This document shows positions 44,423 through 56,878 of a DNA stretch of 64,000 nucleotides, one piece after another; position 1 is the stretch's first letter, and each line of letters starts with the position of its first letter. Source of the stretch: Coleophoma eucalyptorum (Eukaryota > Ascomycota > Leotiomycetes > Helotiales > Dermateaceae); assembly GCA_026120035.1 (NCBI GenBank), contig JALRME010000018.1:434001-498000 (forward strand), written 5' to 3'. Both the position numbers and the translations under genes were made by a program. The notes under the pieces are model-generated. The model saw nothing but the letters and a program-made list of their open reading frames with translations. It was not told the origin of the DNA and made no database searches.

Positions 44423-46954
44423 TCAGTATTGCTGGTGAAATAGACTTGAACAACCCACACAATTAATGAATTTCGTATAGCGTGTTTTTCTGATTTTCTC
44501 TCCCGCTCTTTCCTCAACATCAATCTGTATCTGTGGACTTGGGCCATCTGCTGAGCCTTTGGAGCTTGCAGGGCCGGGCCGACCATAAGAACAGCGGGTC
44601 TCATCAGAGCAGCAGGCTTCGCGATCTGATTCCGATACAGCATTCAGAGGTTGCTCGCCTAATAAGGCATCGCCTTTTCCACCTTTAGGATGGGCCCAGT
44701 CTGAGATGGTTTGAGTGTGGTGTCCCTTACGGCCCATGAAGTGGTCATCTATATGATCGAATCGCTCGGACCATGCATCCAATCCTCGGCCCTTAAGGTC
44801 AACAAGCTTGGCGCAAAAGCCACACCAGAAGCGCCCCTGAGAGCTACGTCCAGTGCGGAACGACTCAAGCTTGGAGTCCAAATCGGCCGGCTTGTTGCTG
44901 ACAGAATGATCTTTTGTTAGATGGTCTTTCACACTTTGTCGCCGAAAGAAGGTTTTCAAGCATGTGCCACCATCCGACATAAGCTCTTGGCAACACCAAG
45001 TTTCAAGCTTGAGGTGTTGAGAATTTTCATGTCGTTTCCAATCGTTCTTACTGCCAAAGGTCTTACTGCAGCCTAGAGCCGTGCAGCCATATGGACGCTC
45101 GTGACGTTTCATGTGCTTTCTGTTCTCCTATGAGCCATAAATTATTTTAAACGGAGAGCATACATACTTCATTTCACAAGGCCGGCCCCTGAATTTGTGA
45201 CACACATCACAGAGCGCCGTCAACTCACTTCTGTTGCTTGCCACAGACCCTGCGTTGATTTTCGAATGCTGCTTCTCTACATTGTAACCTTCTTCCCGAA
45301 GTAGTTTCAAAGCCTCTGAGATATCTTTGCGATCACCAAAGGATGTATCTTGGCTGCTGTCCTGACTCTCGGGTGTAGCTACGTTGTCGCAAGTGTTCGA
45401 TGTAGGCAGCATGAGCAAGCCCTTATGGTTACTGTTACTCAGTCCTTTAGCTGAGCTTTTCATGACGCCCTTGTCATTTGTTTGCATTGCTGCTAGTTCA
45501 GATTCTGCTCGATCTGATACTGTTGCTAGCTCACACTTTAGGCCAATTGGAGTTGTTGCAGAGGTATCTTGATCAATTACAGTGCTACTATTATGGTCAG
45601 ATACTGATTGGATTGCCCTGTGGCACGAGGGCTTTTTAGACGGTCGAGCTGTTTCTAAGTCAATATCATCCGTACATGGTCTTTTGACTCCAGCACAGTC
45701 GGTAATGGATTCAAGAGGTGGGTTCAGGCTGGAGTGTTGATTTAAGTCCATAGGCCATGTTGAGCCCTCGCTAGAATCATCACCCATCTCTGTGGTCTCC
45801 CACTTGTTGGAAGCCTGTGCGATGCCGCCTTTTGCTCGATGCTCAGCTCTAGCAATCGCATTAGCAAAGCGATGTATGTCTTAAAGTGCTAGTCCCAAAA
45901 CTTACTGCTTCACCCAAGGATCAAGGTCATCCTCAAGCAGTTTATGAACACGTTTGAGGTGGCTTCTGAAATTATCCAGTCGTGCCCAGGATTTCCCCTT
46001 AGACTTGCACCCCGGTACGCGGCAGCGGTATGAAATTACGTCTGATTCCGTAATGGCCTCTGGATGCTTGCTTTGCTTATGCCTCATAAGATCATTAGGC
46101 GTACTGAATCCACCTTTGCGACCGCAGCCTGGAACCTTGCATTCAAAGGGTCGCGTGTGTCGCAGTTCGTGCTTCCTGCTAGTTGTCAGAGTGGTACTCA
46201 TATGGAATGACAGTTCTCACCTTAGTTCTGAGCGAGTTTTGACGGGCTTCCCACAACTGGGAAAGGGACAGTGCATATTAGACACATATGCTGGAGCATT
46301 TTTTGGCATAGGTGCCCATGATTCGACATTATGACTCTCAAATTGTGGCAAGACTTCTAATCCTTGGAATGAGGGATACTCTCCTCCATGACTTACAAGG
46401 CTTTGGCAGTCTTGGTCCCTATCAAAGGAGTCTGAAGCAAAAACCGAGGCGGTCCCAACACTCCGGCGAGTACCATACCCAGAGTCAGATGGTGGTACAC
46501 CATACTGTACTGTTCCATTCTCTGACGGATTTGTTGTCCGATACTGACCTCCGAAAGGAACAGACGCACGCTCAGTGACAGGCCTGATCTCAGCTCGGTT
46601 ATCAGTCGCAATAGTAGACAAAGATCCCTTGGGAATCCAAGGACCATCATTTTCGGTATACCAAGAAGCAATTGGATCTTGAGTCGGACGGCCTTGGCCT
46701 TCATGAGGGTGATGTCCTTTGGTAACGGCAGACACATATGGAGACGGTAGGTCTCCAAGATTGCTTGATTGAAATAGAGTTGGATCCCAATTATGGGGGA
46801 AAGAGGGACTTGGGAGAGTTCTTGGATTATTCAAATCTATCTCAACAGGTTGAGGGGGAGGATCCGACAGTGGCGGGGCCATTCGATTAGATCCATACTG
46901 TCCAGCATCAGAGTTCATGGGGTTGTTGGAAGAATAATACTGCGATATTAACAT
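44423..46954 (-). CDS. Multi-exon C2H2 zinc-finger transcription regulator
   Basis: Exons 46954-46221, 46175-45906, 45848-45168 and 45119-44423 close in frame to 793 aa. A start at 46918 (MNSDAGQYGS) is equally likely. The N-terminal 230 residues are Pro/Ser-rich. The first finger group spans the exon 1/2 splice (CPFPSCGKPVKTRSEL, then RKHELRHTRPFECKVPGCGR, then YRCRVPGCKSKG...HLKRVH). A long Ser/Thr/Asp-rich linker follows. The second group lies across the exon 3/4 splice (CDVCHKFRGRPCEMK, then HMKRHERPYGCTALGCSKTF, SKNDWKRHENSQH, and later RFWCGFCAKLVDLK...AWSERFDHIDDH). The second group resembles the fingers of the 39900-41351 protein. Targets are unknown. Confidence 0.85.
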
Positions 46955-48110
46955 TAGGACGTTCCAAATGCGCCGGGGGACTTTCGGGCTCCTACATGAC
47001 CAGAGGGAGTCCCATCATGAGGATACTTGAGGTAACTCGTCATTTCTGCGGGTAAGCGTCAGCACGCTCGTCTCGTCTCGACGCTCTAAACGCCGCCTGT
47101 TGTCACGAGAGAGTGGTGGAAGCAGAAAGTCCTGGACGAACAAATGTCTCTAGGCTACAATAACCGCCATAAGAGGAGAAGTAGGGAACCGGTCGTCACC
47201 AGAAATCTGAGGGATGATTAATTGCCAGACTTGTCAGAACTGAGTGAGTTCTGAAAAGTGGAACGACCGAAGTCGTAAGGCAGACGTGAACGATGGGCGA
47301 GGGTACAAGCCGTGGTTCGCAGAAAGGAGGGAGGAGTGAGGCAGACCCAAGGCAACTTGGCTGTGTGGCTCGGTGAGTGGTTTCGGTGAGCGAAAAAGAT
47401 CACGATTGGAGACTCGTGGCAGCGCAGTCATAGTGAAGCAACCATGATTCTTATCACAAACATCGAATCATCAATTCTGCTCCCCTCCCAAGGATGAACC
47501 CCAGCCCCAAGATCATCATAGAAGCAGAGAAACCGGAACTGGTAGTTGGTTGGACTCATTCGAAGGTATTCCAGTCCACGGGCGCACAAAAAGGACGAGG
47601 CGGGCTAGTGACACACCAACACCTGGGGCTTTGGGCGAGGACGGGATCTCGGTGAGCAAAAGGTCATGATGATCTTCCGCTCTGTCTTTTCTCTGCTTCG
47701 TCTTCTTCCTCTTACTGGAAGATACATGTAGAATGCGAGCTGCTTTGTCTGGCATTCATGCATGCAGGCTGCGCAGCCTGAGCTCAGCGAGGACCTGTTA
47801 ATAGACTGTCACGTGTATTCGGGTGGGGTTCTTCTGGCTGGCTTGTGTGTGTGTGTGTGTGCTCTCTAGCATTAAACACTCAATGGGCTTCTGTGGTACT
47901 AGTTCATACATGCTTAGGCCACTCTTTCCACGGCCAGCTGGTGAAGGACCTGGCTGAAGATTGCGTGTTACACAAACACGTGAACGCTAAATACTGCTGC
48001 AGAGACCATAGCTCATTGAAGCATTGTTGCGCTCCTGGACGTCACAGTATACCTAGACTATCGCAAGTTTTCGAACTGAGTGGTGTCTCGTGGCTCTGGC
48101 TCTAGATCTA
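46955..48110. other. Intergenic, no supported gene
   Basis: About 1.2 kb upstream of the 793-aa regulator and downstream of the MGR3-like gene. It holds a (TG)n tract at 47844-47861 and no frame worth calling. Confidence 0.5.
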
Positions 48111-49507
48111 TCAAGTCTTGCCCAGCCGCTTCAGCGCCGAGTCGGAATTCTGGACACCCTCCACAAAGCCGATAGCTTTGGCAAGTGCCTTCGCTTCCTC
48201 ATATCGTTTCCTCGCTTCCTCGATGTTTCCATCCATCTCCGCAAACTCCCCAAGATTATGGGTTGCCACAGCGCATCCTACATCGCATTCGTCGGTTCTT
48301 TCTGGTGGGGTAATTTTGGCAGCAATTGCGAGCGCTTTTTCGGCCCACGACCTTGCATTTTTTACCATCACCTCCCTAGGAAGTGGTTTTTGACCGGGCT
48401 CAAGTGGCGGTAGTTGCTGAGCCAAGGAGATGGACAGGTTGTTCACTTACAGTCGTCAGATACGGAATTGAGCAAGCGAAAGAGGAAACGTACTTAGAAT
48501 AGTTGTATGACAACTTGTAACGGGTGACAGTGCGATAGCCTGGAGGTACAGAGGTGCTGCTAGATAGTGCTGATCCTTTGCCTCATAGGTATTGGCCAGA
48601 GCTGGAAAACAGTGAGCGGATGTTGGATGGGTTGGTCTTGGATACTAACCTTCCATAGTAGCACCATTCTCCTCGTCGGAAAGCCATGCCCCCTCTCCTG
48701 GCTTAACACCTTCCTTCTGTCTCCTTTGTGACTCTCGCAGAACTGTCTCAACAGCCCAGACCAACCGCTCCTCGGCAAGGTCCTTCTCCATCACATATTG
48801 GTTACCATATAATTCTCCTAATTTGACAGAGATTCCGACGGTCTTTCCAAGTATCCTTGTCCTGTCCCCTTCATTCCCGGGTATTGAGCCGCGTTTATCG
48901 ACCCAGTCTAAGCAATCATGCTTGACAATCTCCAACACATCAATTGCTTTCTTGTACTGCTGGATTTTTTCCATCAGCGCCGCAACTTGTATCTTCACAC
49001 CAATAATCTCATCAGAAAAAGGATCCATGTTCTCCTCGGCAGCCACCCGTAGAGCTTCTTTGTAGTATTTGAGCGCGAGCTTCGGATCCATTTGATAGTT
49101 GGTGTAATAAATTGCTTTTCGTAATTGCTTTGCGACTGGTTCTGGAAACTTATGAAATGCGCCGATGAAATAGGATTGATAGATGTAGTTGATGTACATC
49201 CAGCTACCTATGCCGAAAGCTATACTAAGACAGAGTATATTAGCAAAGACAAGCCTTACATTCGAATTGGATAAACACACAACCCAAGCGCCAACGTCAC
49301 CGAGAATGGATTTTCGCGCCATAGCACTTTCATGTTCTGTCCCAGGCTACGACGTGGTTCCTTAGCTCCTGTAAACTTGTGCCTTCGCTGTTGCTGCTGT
49401 GCTTGCCATGGTCGTTGGCATTTTGGCACAGCTTGTTGCTGCCGTAGGCATTGTGCAACCCGATTAGAAGTTGGGCGAAACAAATTCCGTGTTCGCGAAG
49501 CAAGCAT
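48111..49507 (-). CDS. Mitochondrial TPR protein, MGR3-like
   Basis: Exons 49507-49260, 49224-48650, 48601-48494 and 48445-48111 close in frame to 421 aa. The N-terminus is Arg/Gln-rich and lacks acids (MLASRTRNLFRPTSNR...), as in mitochondrial presequences. A membrane segment follows across the first splice (IAFGIGSWMYINYIY). TPR-like helix pairs come next (ALKYYKEALRVAAEENMD, KIQQYKKAIDVLEIVKHD) and again at the end (EEARKRYEEAKALAKAIGF). This layout matches the yeast MGR3 type, a subunit that binds the mitochondrial i-AAA protease and its substrates. The assignment is by architecture. The last intron uses an unusual GTAAG acceptor. Confidence 0.8.
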
Positions 49508-49805
49508 CCTGAACTCCGATTTTGATTGAGAATCAAGCAGGCAAGCTTCAACGTCGGATTGAAGCACTGGCGCAATACTTTGACGCAGCCGAAAAGCTAT
49601 CACCTTTACCTTGCGCCACTCAGTGATTATGTAAACGGCGTGCGCTGACATCACCAGCCACTTCCACTCCCACCAACCCCACATTCGTAGCTCGGACTTC
49701 TCAACCCCTCTAGACGCTTCGTTCTTTTTGTTTACGGGTCCATTTCTTGCTTGCTGCATACAAAGATCCTCCACCGCACCAGATATATCAAATCGCTCGC
49801 TCATC
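49508..49805. promoter_or_regulatory. 298-bp divergent promoter (MGR3-like / Dap1-like)
   Basis: Two start codons on opposite strands lie 298 bp apart, so both promoters must overlap here. No clear TATA box is visible. Confidence 0.5.
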
Positions 49806-50331
49806 ATGTCCGGCAAGTTTGAGCCTAAGGTTCCTGTCACTCTAAACCCCCCGAAGAACGACCCTATCTCTCCCGAATACCTGGCAAAATGCAACGGTTC
49901 GTGCTGCAAAGCTGGCTTAATGCTCTGCTCTCTGACGCCCTATTCATCTAGGTACTGATGGGAATCCTTGCTACGTAGCCATCAAGGTAAGTTGCAACTG
50001 TTCGATTAGATTTGGTGTGCATTTCTGACACATTCCGAAGGGCAAGGTTTTCGACGTGAGCGGTAAAGATGCATACCAAGTTGGTGGATCATATCATGGT
50101 AAGATCTGATTTATTGCATTGCTTGCTTAGCTCTAACTCGGGTTAACTGTAGTTTTCGCTGGTCACGATGCTTCTCGCGCACTCGGAATGACTTCCACCA
50201 AAGCAGAAGACGTTCGCCCCGATTGGTATGATCTCGAGGAGAAGGAGAAGGGAGTCCTCAACGATTGGTTCACATTTTTCTCAAAGAGGTACAACATCGT
50301 TGGAGAGGTAGAGGGAGCCAAGAACCTCTGA
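49806..50331 (+). CDS. DAP1: Cytochrome b5-like haem/steroid-binding protein (Dap1/MAPR family)
   Basis: Exons 49806-49896, 49952-49986, 50041-50098 and 50153-50331 close in frame to 120 aa. Short exons and phase-1 splices are checked by the family core they rebuild: NPCYVAIKGKVFDVSG, then YQVGGSYHVFAGHDASRALG. That pattern (YxxGGxYHxFAGxDASRAL) is the hallmark of membrane-associated progesterone receptor proteins, which bind haem through tyrosine and support sterol-synthesis cytochrome P450s. No membrane segment is present, so this is the short soluble form. The acceptor of intron 2 is AAG. It is divergent with the MGR3-like gene. Confidence 0.9.
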
Positions 50332-52335
50332 AATTTGAAACGAGGAAAGGAAGGGTTCGCCGCTGGTGAACGTTGTATGGCACAGGCGCAAGCTAAACAC
50401 AAGAGTTTTCGTTATACAGATTGGTTGGCGCAGTACACATTACTACAGCTCGGTCGATCATGAAGGACATCTCTAGTCGTACGACAATGACCGAGTTTGT
50501 GCGGCAATCTGCACGATTGATATCCAAACAATTTCACGCAGGCCAAATTTTTCGGTTAAGAAGGTCATGAATATGGTGTATGATGCATACCATTCCTCTC
50601 AAGCTCTGAACATATCTTATACCAGCAAATGTGCAGATATTCGATGCGTAGTGGCAAAAGTAGCAGGACTGGCTGTGGTTGATTTCTTGGGTTGATTGCT
50701 GCTCAAAGAGGTTTTTCTTTTCGTGGCCAAGCCCTTCACAATAGATACGGACTACTTGATACAGGTCCATCAAGAACTCCTGTTATCCTTTCAAAGGCCA
50801 GAGGGAAATTCCAAAATTGATACCAGCCACTTCTATAGCCGAGCTAGTTATTTGCTCAGCTGCATCTATCCGTCATCCCTGCAAAATCATAAATCTGCGT
50901 CTCCAACTGACTGTTTTGGAATAGCTGTGTCACTACAGTGGTGTTGGTCACTTTGGTAAAGATGGATGTTGTAAAGACAAGCCATTGCATCTGAAATTCA
51001 TGTTTTCGGTTCATTTGATCATAAGTAAACAGCGTGGTTATTCTTGGAATATTAAAATGCCCATGATTTTGGTGGAGTGAACTACCCAGTGTAAAATGCC
51101 CACCTCTGTGGACCAATTAACTCGGTCAACTCACTCAATGGTCAATGATTTTCGAGTATCTTTCTGGGAATCTGTAGCGTTCGAACTAATCCTCTACTAG
51201 AACAATTTTAATCCTACCGTGGCTTACCTAGGAGGCCAATGATTACGCTGCCAGCCGGTTCGTAGTGATGAGAGGGTTACACAATCTTGATGATTTCCAA
51301 CTACCTGGTTGGTTTGCTGATATGAAGTGCAGAACGAATTCTTCTGTGAAGCGGATAAATCGTTGATTGTAGACGCGCTTGTTTCTGTCATATATGATCT
51401 CTTACTACATACGATCAGCACACAGTCTGCTTAAAATATGTGTTTGTTTCTTTTTGGGAGGTGGGAGGGGGTTTTCTTCAAACAGGCCTTGCAATCGACC
51501 CTGGCAAGAGCTTCCTTGTATTCCCCCATAAATGCAAGTCACTGTTCCTGTACAAAGTTTAGGGCTCCGGCTTCGATCCTAGCTTTATCTTGGAGCCAGG
51601 GTCTTCCAATTATTCGAAGTGATTCTGACAACTTCTGATCCTTGTGCTTGGTAGCTGGATTATCACATTCGGTCATGTTTATTTGGCATAGATATCAGTA
51701 TGTATTATATGGATCCACTTTCCATTATTATCAAATCGAGCAGACTTCCGACATGCATTCCGTCAGAGCTGAATACGAGCAATGGAAGCCACAGGAGCTA
51801 GATGCGTCATCGGTTCGCTGCTTGAGAGTATGCGGGGCTCGCGATGGGATTGAGTCTCTAGACTTAGCTAGCCTCAAATATAAACGGGACCTTCTTGTCC
51901 ACGAGTTAATACGTTCTTTAAAACCTATTGAGTACTCATTTAAAAACGTATATTGGTTCTCTGACAATACCCAGCTTACAATAACGACGAGTATTCAACT
52001 GTTTGCCTTTACTAGTGGTACTTAGTGAGTACAGCCAGTATTTGAACTCCACAATGAAATTTCATACATATCAAGAGATTTTTAGCCAGAAAATAGCTTC
52101 TAGAGTGGCTCATAACGAGGTCATTTTGCTACAGGCCCATCCCGCCACTGTACACCTGCAACTCAGTTATCGAAACACTCTCGCGTACAAGCGAGCGTTG
52201 CTCAAACGGTGCACAAAGTACTCAAGGACTTTTCTTCCCATTTCGATCCGTAAGACCTATCATATATTCTATAACTCTTAAAAATGATATGAATCAACTA
52301 ACAGATCGACTTCGCAGGTATCTCCAAAACAAGTC
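50332..52335. other. Interval with no confident gene
   Basis: About 2 kb of AT-rich DNA. Plus-strand frames at 51642-52025 and 52003-52281 have somewhat protein-like composition (for example LASLKYKRDLLVHELIRSLK) but no domain, and I could not join them by splicing. Confidence 0.45.
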
Positions 52336-52521
52336 ATGTGTGACTTTGAAGAGTTTCACTTCTTGTGCGGCCATTCCGAGGAGAGGTTACTCTCGTATTG
52401 CCACTTCGCGCGTTGCGATGTCTTTCACCAGTGTTTTGGGGTCAAGGTCTTCCGATCTAGGTATAATAAGAAGATGCTGTGTCCATCCTGTGCTGAGGGG
52501 ATGGTGAAAAGGGGTCGGTGA
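52336..52521 (+). CDS. Small Cys/His-rich protein, putative zinc-binding, unknown function
   Basis: A 61-aa frame with regularly spaced Cys and His: MCDFEEFHFLCGHSEE, then SYCHFARCDVFHQCFG and a closing MLCPSCAEG. The C-x-H and final C-x-x-C spacing suggests one or two small zinc sites. Short orphan proteins of this style are common in filamentous fungi, but I cannot name a family. The start may lie in an upstream exon, and it could be the last exon of a larger gene. The frame ends in a basic KRGR. Confidence 0.5.
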   Translation: MCDFEEFHFLCGHSEERLLSYCHFARCDVFHQCFGVKVFRSRYNKKMLCPSCAEGMVKRGR

Positions 52522-53488
52522 GAGGTACTTTATCGGATCTTGATGGCTTGGAATCAGGACTTGGATCTAGCGTATGCAGAGTAATTTGGACAGCATATGT
52601 CATTTTATTGTTTGTATGTCCTAGTATGCTCCCAATAAATCCTTTGTGACACGAGACTCATGGCAAATCTTCGAGTCGTTGATGCTCTTGCTTGCGATCT
52701 CAACCCTCGTCTCACTTTACTATTTCGATCGCACGATCAGAAACCGCCCACTACCATTGTGTTACTATTATACTTGAATCAAGGACAGGACATCTCATTC
52801 CCATAACAACTCAATAAAGTTTTATCACACTAAAATGGACCCCCAATGTTTCGACCCAGTTCCCTATCTAACAATACCAATCCTAGAAATCTCGATCAGT
52901 CACACACCGCTAAGCTAGACCCAACAGATTTCAATTGTAACCAAATTTAGCGCATGAAGATAGTAATTATCAAAATAAATTTCTTCCCTTCCAGTATACA
53001 TAGGGTCAATGTCAAATGTAGAGTCGAATGTGAACAAACGCTTCTTCACTATGCCCCGCACCACTGAATATTGAATTGTTGTATTTATTTCTATCAATAT
53101 TTCATCTGGGAGCATATAACTGCTGTGTAAATTTTCAAGGTCTCTATTGACAAAATGCTCATAACCTAAAACGAGATATACATGTAAATCTCCAGAGAAT
53201 AGTAAGACTCTTTATTAGAGAAAATAAACCAACTTTTGTGAAAATCTGGAAACAGATAAATATTTGAAATGTGACCATACTATAGTTTAAATTGATAATA
53301 CTACTTTACATTATAGCCACTTTATGCAGATCGGTGATTACTGTCTTAATTATTTATAGGCTGGGTGTAAATAGTGCTACTTAATGATATACTATGGACT
53401 ATAACTTAGATAGATCTGTTCATTCTACTGTATTCCCTTTTCCTCGATAAAAGTGACATATCTAATTGCTGTTTCATGTGATATGGTT
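52522..53488. other. AT-rich intergenic region
   Basis: About 1 kb, strongly AT-rich, marking the left edge of the accessory locus. A 66-aa minus-strand frame (52915-53115) has no partner and is not called. Confidence 0.5.
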
Positions 53489-55671
53489 CTAGTCGAGCCC
53501 TGTTCGTCCAAAGATATCCAGTTCATGGATCCAAATCCTAATTTGCTTGCCTCTATAATAGAAGATGGCGGTGGAGGCATATACTAGAAGATTGATCACA
53601 GCAGCTTTGAAAGTTAGCATGCTACTGACAAATACAACATTAAATCTCACCCGTGAAGTAGACATCCATCATGCCATTAAGGTCAATCCAAGGATTAATG
53701 AACCATGACCAAGCCCAAGCAATCAATGACTTGGTAACAGATATCGTGATCATAAGTTCACCAGATAATTCTTTATGACTATCTAAGGCATAAGTCATTG
53801 ATAAGTTGCATCCGATCTGAGCACCAATACATAGAACCCCGAAGCCGAAGATTGGGCCTATCCAGTGCGTTTTATTAGCATAGCATGGGCCTGCTATTGC
53901 GACGCCCACAATGGTTAGAAATGCTGCTACAATCGCGATGGGTAGACGCATTTCTGGTTCTCGGATACCGTTATTACGGCGGGTCGCTTGAATTGCTATT
54001 TTGTCTGCCAATGGTCCACAAATATATGTTCCAATAAGACTAAGTAGTTTATATGAGTAAGTATAAACTAATAAAAATGATTATGGCGTTCATACCTGCC
54101 AATCATTGGAGACAAAAAGATGAGGCCTTGAGCACCTGAGTTAAAAGAGTAAGGGCTATTTGTCACGTTAGCATAAACTGCGGGATAATTAGTTATACAC
54201 GTACGGAGGTGCAAATAGTTGTGCAATGGTCAAAGCAAGGATGACATTCCATGCTATACATATGTTAGACTAGCTCCTAGACAGGCTATATTGAGGTATA
54301 TGGAGACTTACCCAAAGACATTCCATACACTAAACTTGCCCATAGAATCGTGGGACTAATAGATATTAGCGTTTTCCAAGGTCCAAGTCTCACAGCACTT
54401 ACTAAGCCAATAAGACGAATGGCCGCAAGAAACATTTTTTAAGTGACACATAGGGATTCACTATGCCCCATGGTTTTAGAGTTTCAACGTAAGTAGCCTT
54501 TTTAATATCCATAGACGACTCTTCGCTTGCTTCGATGTTACCCTGCGAGGTGGTTGCTAATGTTTTCTCGTCGGTTGGTTCTGCCTCGGGAGTAGTGAGA
54601 GAGATGACAGGACGAACACCGAAATACGCTGTTTCGGGCATAAAGAAGAAAATGATAATGAAACTCAGAAACAATCCGAATCCCAGGAGATAAAATGCCC
54701 TTAGAAAGATGTTAGTGGAAGCTCCTCAGAGGCTGGCTTGCAGATACGCACCAACTCATGCTCATTCCTTGAATAATGTAGGCAGAAAAGACTGGTCCGA
54801 GTTCGTTTCCGCCCAAAACTGACAGTCCGTAGATAGCAATTTTTTCGCCACGGTCATGTAAAAAGAAGACATCTGTCACAACGTTGGGAACTATCGCTTC
54901 AATGGGGCCTGCAAAGAACCCTGCGAAGGCTCGAGCCACGAAAAATGACGCAAATGTGGTTTTGGCGGTTCTAGATTATACTCTGGTAAGCACAAGCATA
55001 CCAAAAAAATGCGACAAAGCCACTTACACTCCGCACCATATGCATCCGATTCCCATAGTCAATGATGTTATCAGAAATATTGGTCTTCTTCCGTACTTCA
55101 CTGACAATGGCTATCTTGCAATTAGTACCTCATTAATCTCACGCGAGGCAAACATAATATAATCGTCATGAACTCACAATCCAGAGGAGCGTAGCGACAC
55201 CAGAAAAAAGGAGACTGATGCCAGCTGCCCATGACAGTTTGGTGATTGGTACACCGAAGAAGGCTGCCTGCTCTTGCATGCCTAGAAGAATTATTAGAAA
55301 GATTCAGTGTCTCATCACGTTTCAACTCACCGCCAGACATGATTGGGCCAATAATGCTGCCTAGGAAACTATAGAAGAGACCATTTATAAAGACCTTCCA
55401 CCCATTAGTTCCCACACGGTTTGTTGGTATCTGAAGGACAAACCATCCACTTCTTCCAGGCCGGCCATCTTAAAGGATCATTCGGATCAGTCAACGATGG
55501 TTGGGGAACCAGTAGGATATTTCCATCGCCAATCTTAGCATGCTGTAGTGTATGAATATATCCGTTCTGATTCTCATCGATAAGGATCTCGGTGCCCGGG
55601 GCAGCTATATATGGTATGGAAATAGTGTTGGAGGGCTCTGTTGAGGGCTCTGTTGCCCTCTCGATATCCAT
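53489..55671 (-). CDS. Major facilitator superfamily transporter, 11 exons
   Basis: Exons 55671-55444, 55394-55331, 55281-55178, 55110-55028, 54970-54752, 54699-54403, 54355-54312, 54253-54205, 54155-54096, 54039-53651 and 53604-53489 close in frame to 550 aa. The cytosolic N-terminus ends GNILLVPQPSLTDPNDPLRW. Helices follow from VFINGLFYSFLGSIIG. The loop 2-3 motif is VKYGRRP. A charged loop divides the halves (TPEAEPTDEKTLATTSQGN). The C-terminal half contains QLFAPPPYSFNSGAQGL and GTYICGPLADKIA. Three introns use AAG acceptors. It is divergent from the flavin monooxygenase across 1.2 kb, a common arrangement for a pathway transporter. The substrate is unknown. Confidence 0.87.
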
Positions 55672-56878
55672 TTTGGGAATTTCCTAGCTACTGAATAGCT
55701 ACATGTTAGCTATGTTGATGATAAACCGAATAGGTACGGCATTCAGTCTTACAGGAAGGGATTGGTGTTCCAAAGCGTGGAGGAGAATCGACGATTGAAA
55801 AATTTGGACAATCATGGGAACTGAACTTGTGATAAAATGGCCAAAATGCTTCAAGGGTGAAACCGTTTTCCCTCAGGCAGCTTAGATCAGATTGATAACG
55901 TTAAAGATAACGACAAGCATGTAAGTGGGGATAATAGTAGGACAACACCCTTGACAACAGGAGTGGCTGCAGCTGTTGAGTGATTGCTAATTCGACGAGC
56001 CCACTCACAGGGTCTATATAATACAGGGGCCCTTACTACATTTGAAAAGGGGACAATTTCACCCTTTTGGAGACGGGTTTGAACGTCTTAGAATTCAAGA
56101 CTATCCGACTTAATCCCTATCTAAGTGAGCCTTTAAGTTCAAAACAGAATCAATGGCCCGTTATTTCGACCCGATAGGAAACAAAGGAGTTCAATTCTTT
56201 ATGATATAAATACGTCAAGAGTAGGCTCGCCTTCCCGTCGCTTAATTATCCGCGCCTCAAATATTGTCGAGGAGCGTCAGGCGGCAGTACTGTCCTACCC
56301 AACCCCCTGTAGTAGAGAGCGCACTGCGAGGGAAAGGGCGACCGTAACCTTAATTTCCCCATCTCTGATGGTAAACAAAAGTACCGAATCGGTGAGACTG
56401 AGAAGATTGATTCGATTGAAAGAAGCCTTCACCCTACCTATTTCATTCTTTTCTCACAGATAGGAATAAGCATCGTAAACCCCGCCCGATACCAACCACC
56501 CTGACTCAGGCAGAGCCGGCTGCATCTGCGGTACATGGCACTTTGAGTGAATTTAAACCCTGCTTTGGACCAATAATGTATTGATAGCTGACAGGGTATA
56601 CATTACGGGCCTTAAGGTTATCCCCCATTCTCTAATAGATAAGCTATAAAGTGGGGGTTTGTTTGATTTGGAAGACGAACTTGGGGCAATATGCTAAGTG
56701 GGAGTTTCTATGACCCTTGTCCACTCTGTCTTCTGTATTATAAGACAGGCAATTGAGTCGAATAGCTTTTCTAATCGTGTCTAGCCGTAATTCACTCTCT
56801 ACACCCACACATCATTATACTCGGGAAAGAAGCGAACCACAACACTAGCCATCGTTAATTAATTATCAACAGATCAAA
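55672..56878. promoter_or_regulatory. Divergent intergenic region, MFS transporter / monooxygenase
   Basis: A 1.2-kb spacer between two divergent start codons. It should hold both promoters. No gene is seen. A TATATAAT-type sequence occurs at about 56015. Confidence 0.45.

Noticed and set aside
51642..52025. 127-aa plus-strand frame
   Set aside because: Somewhat protein-like but unsupported by splice sites, domain or context.
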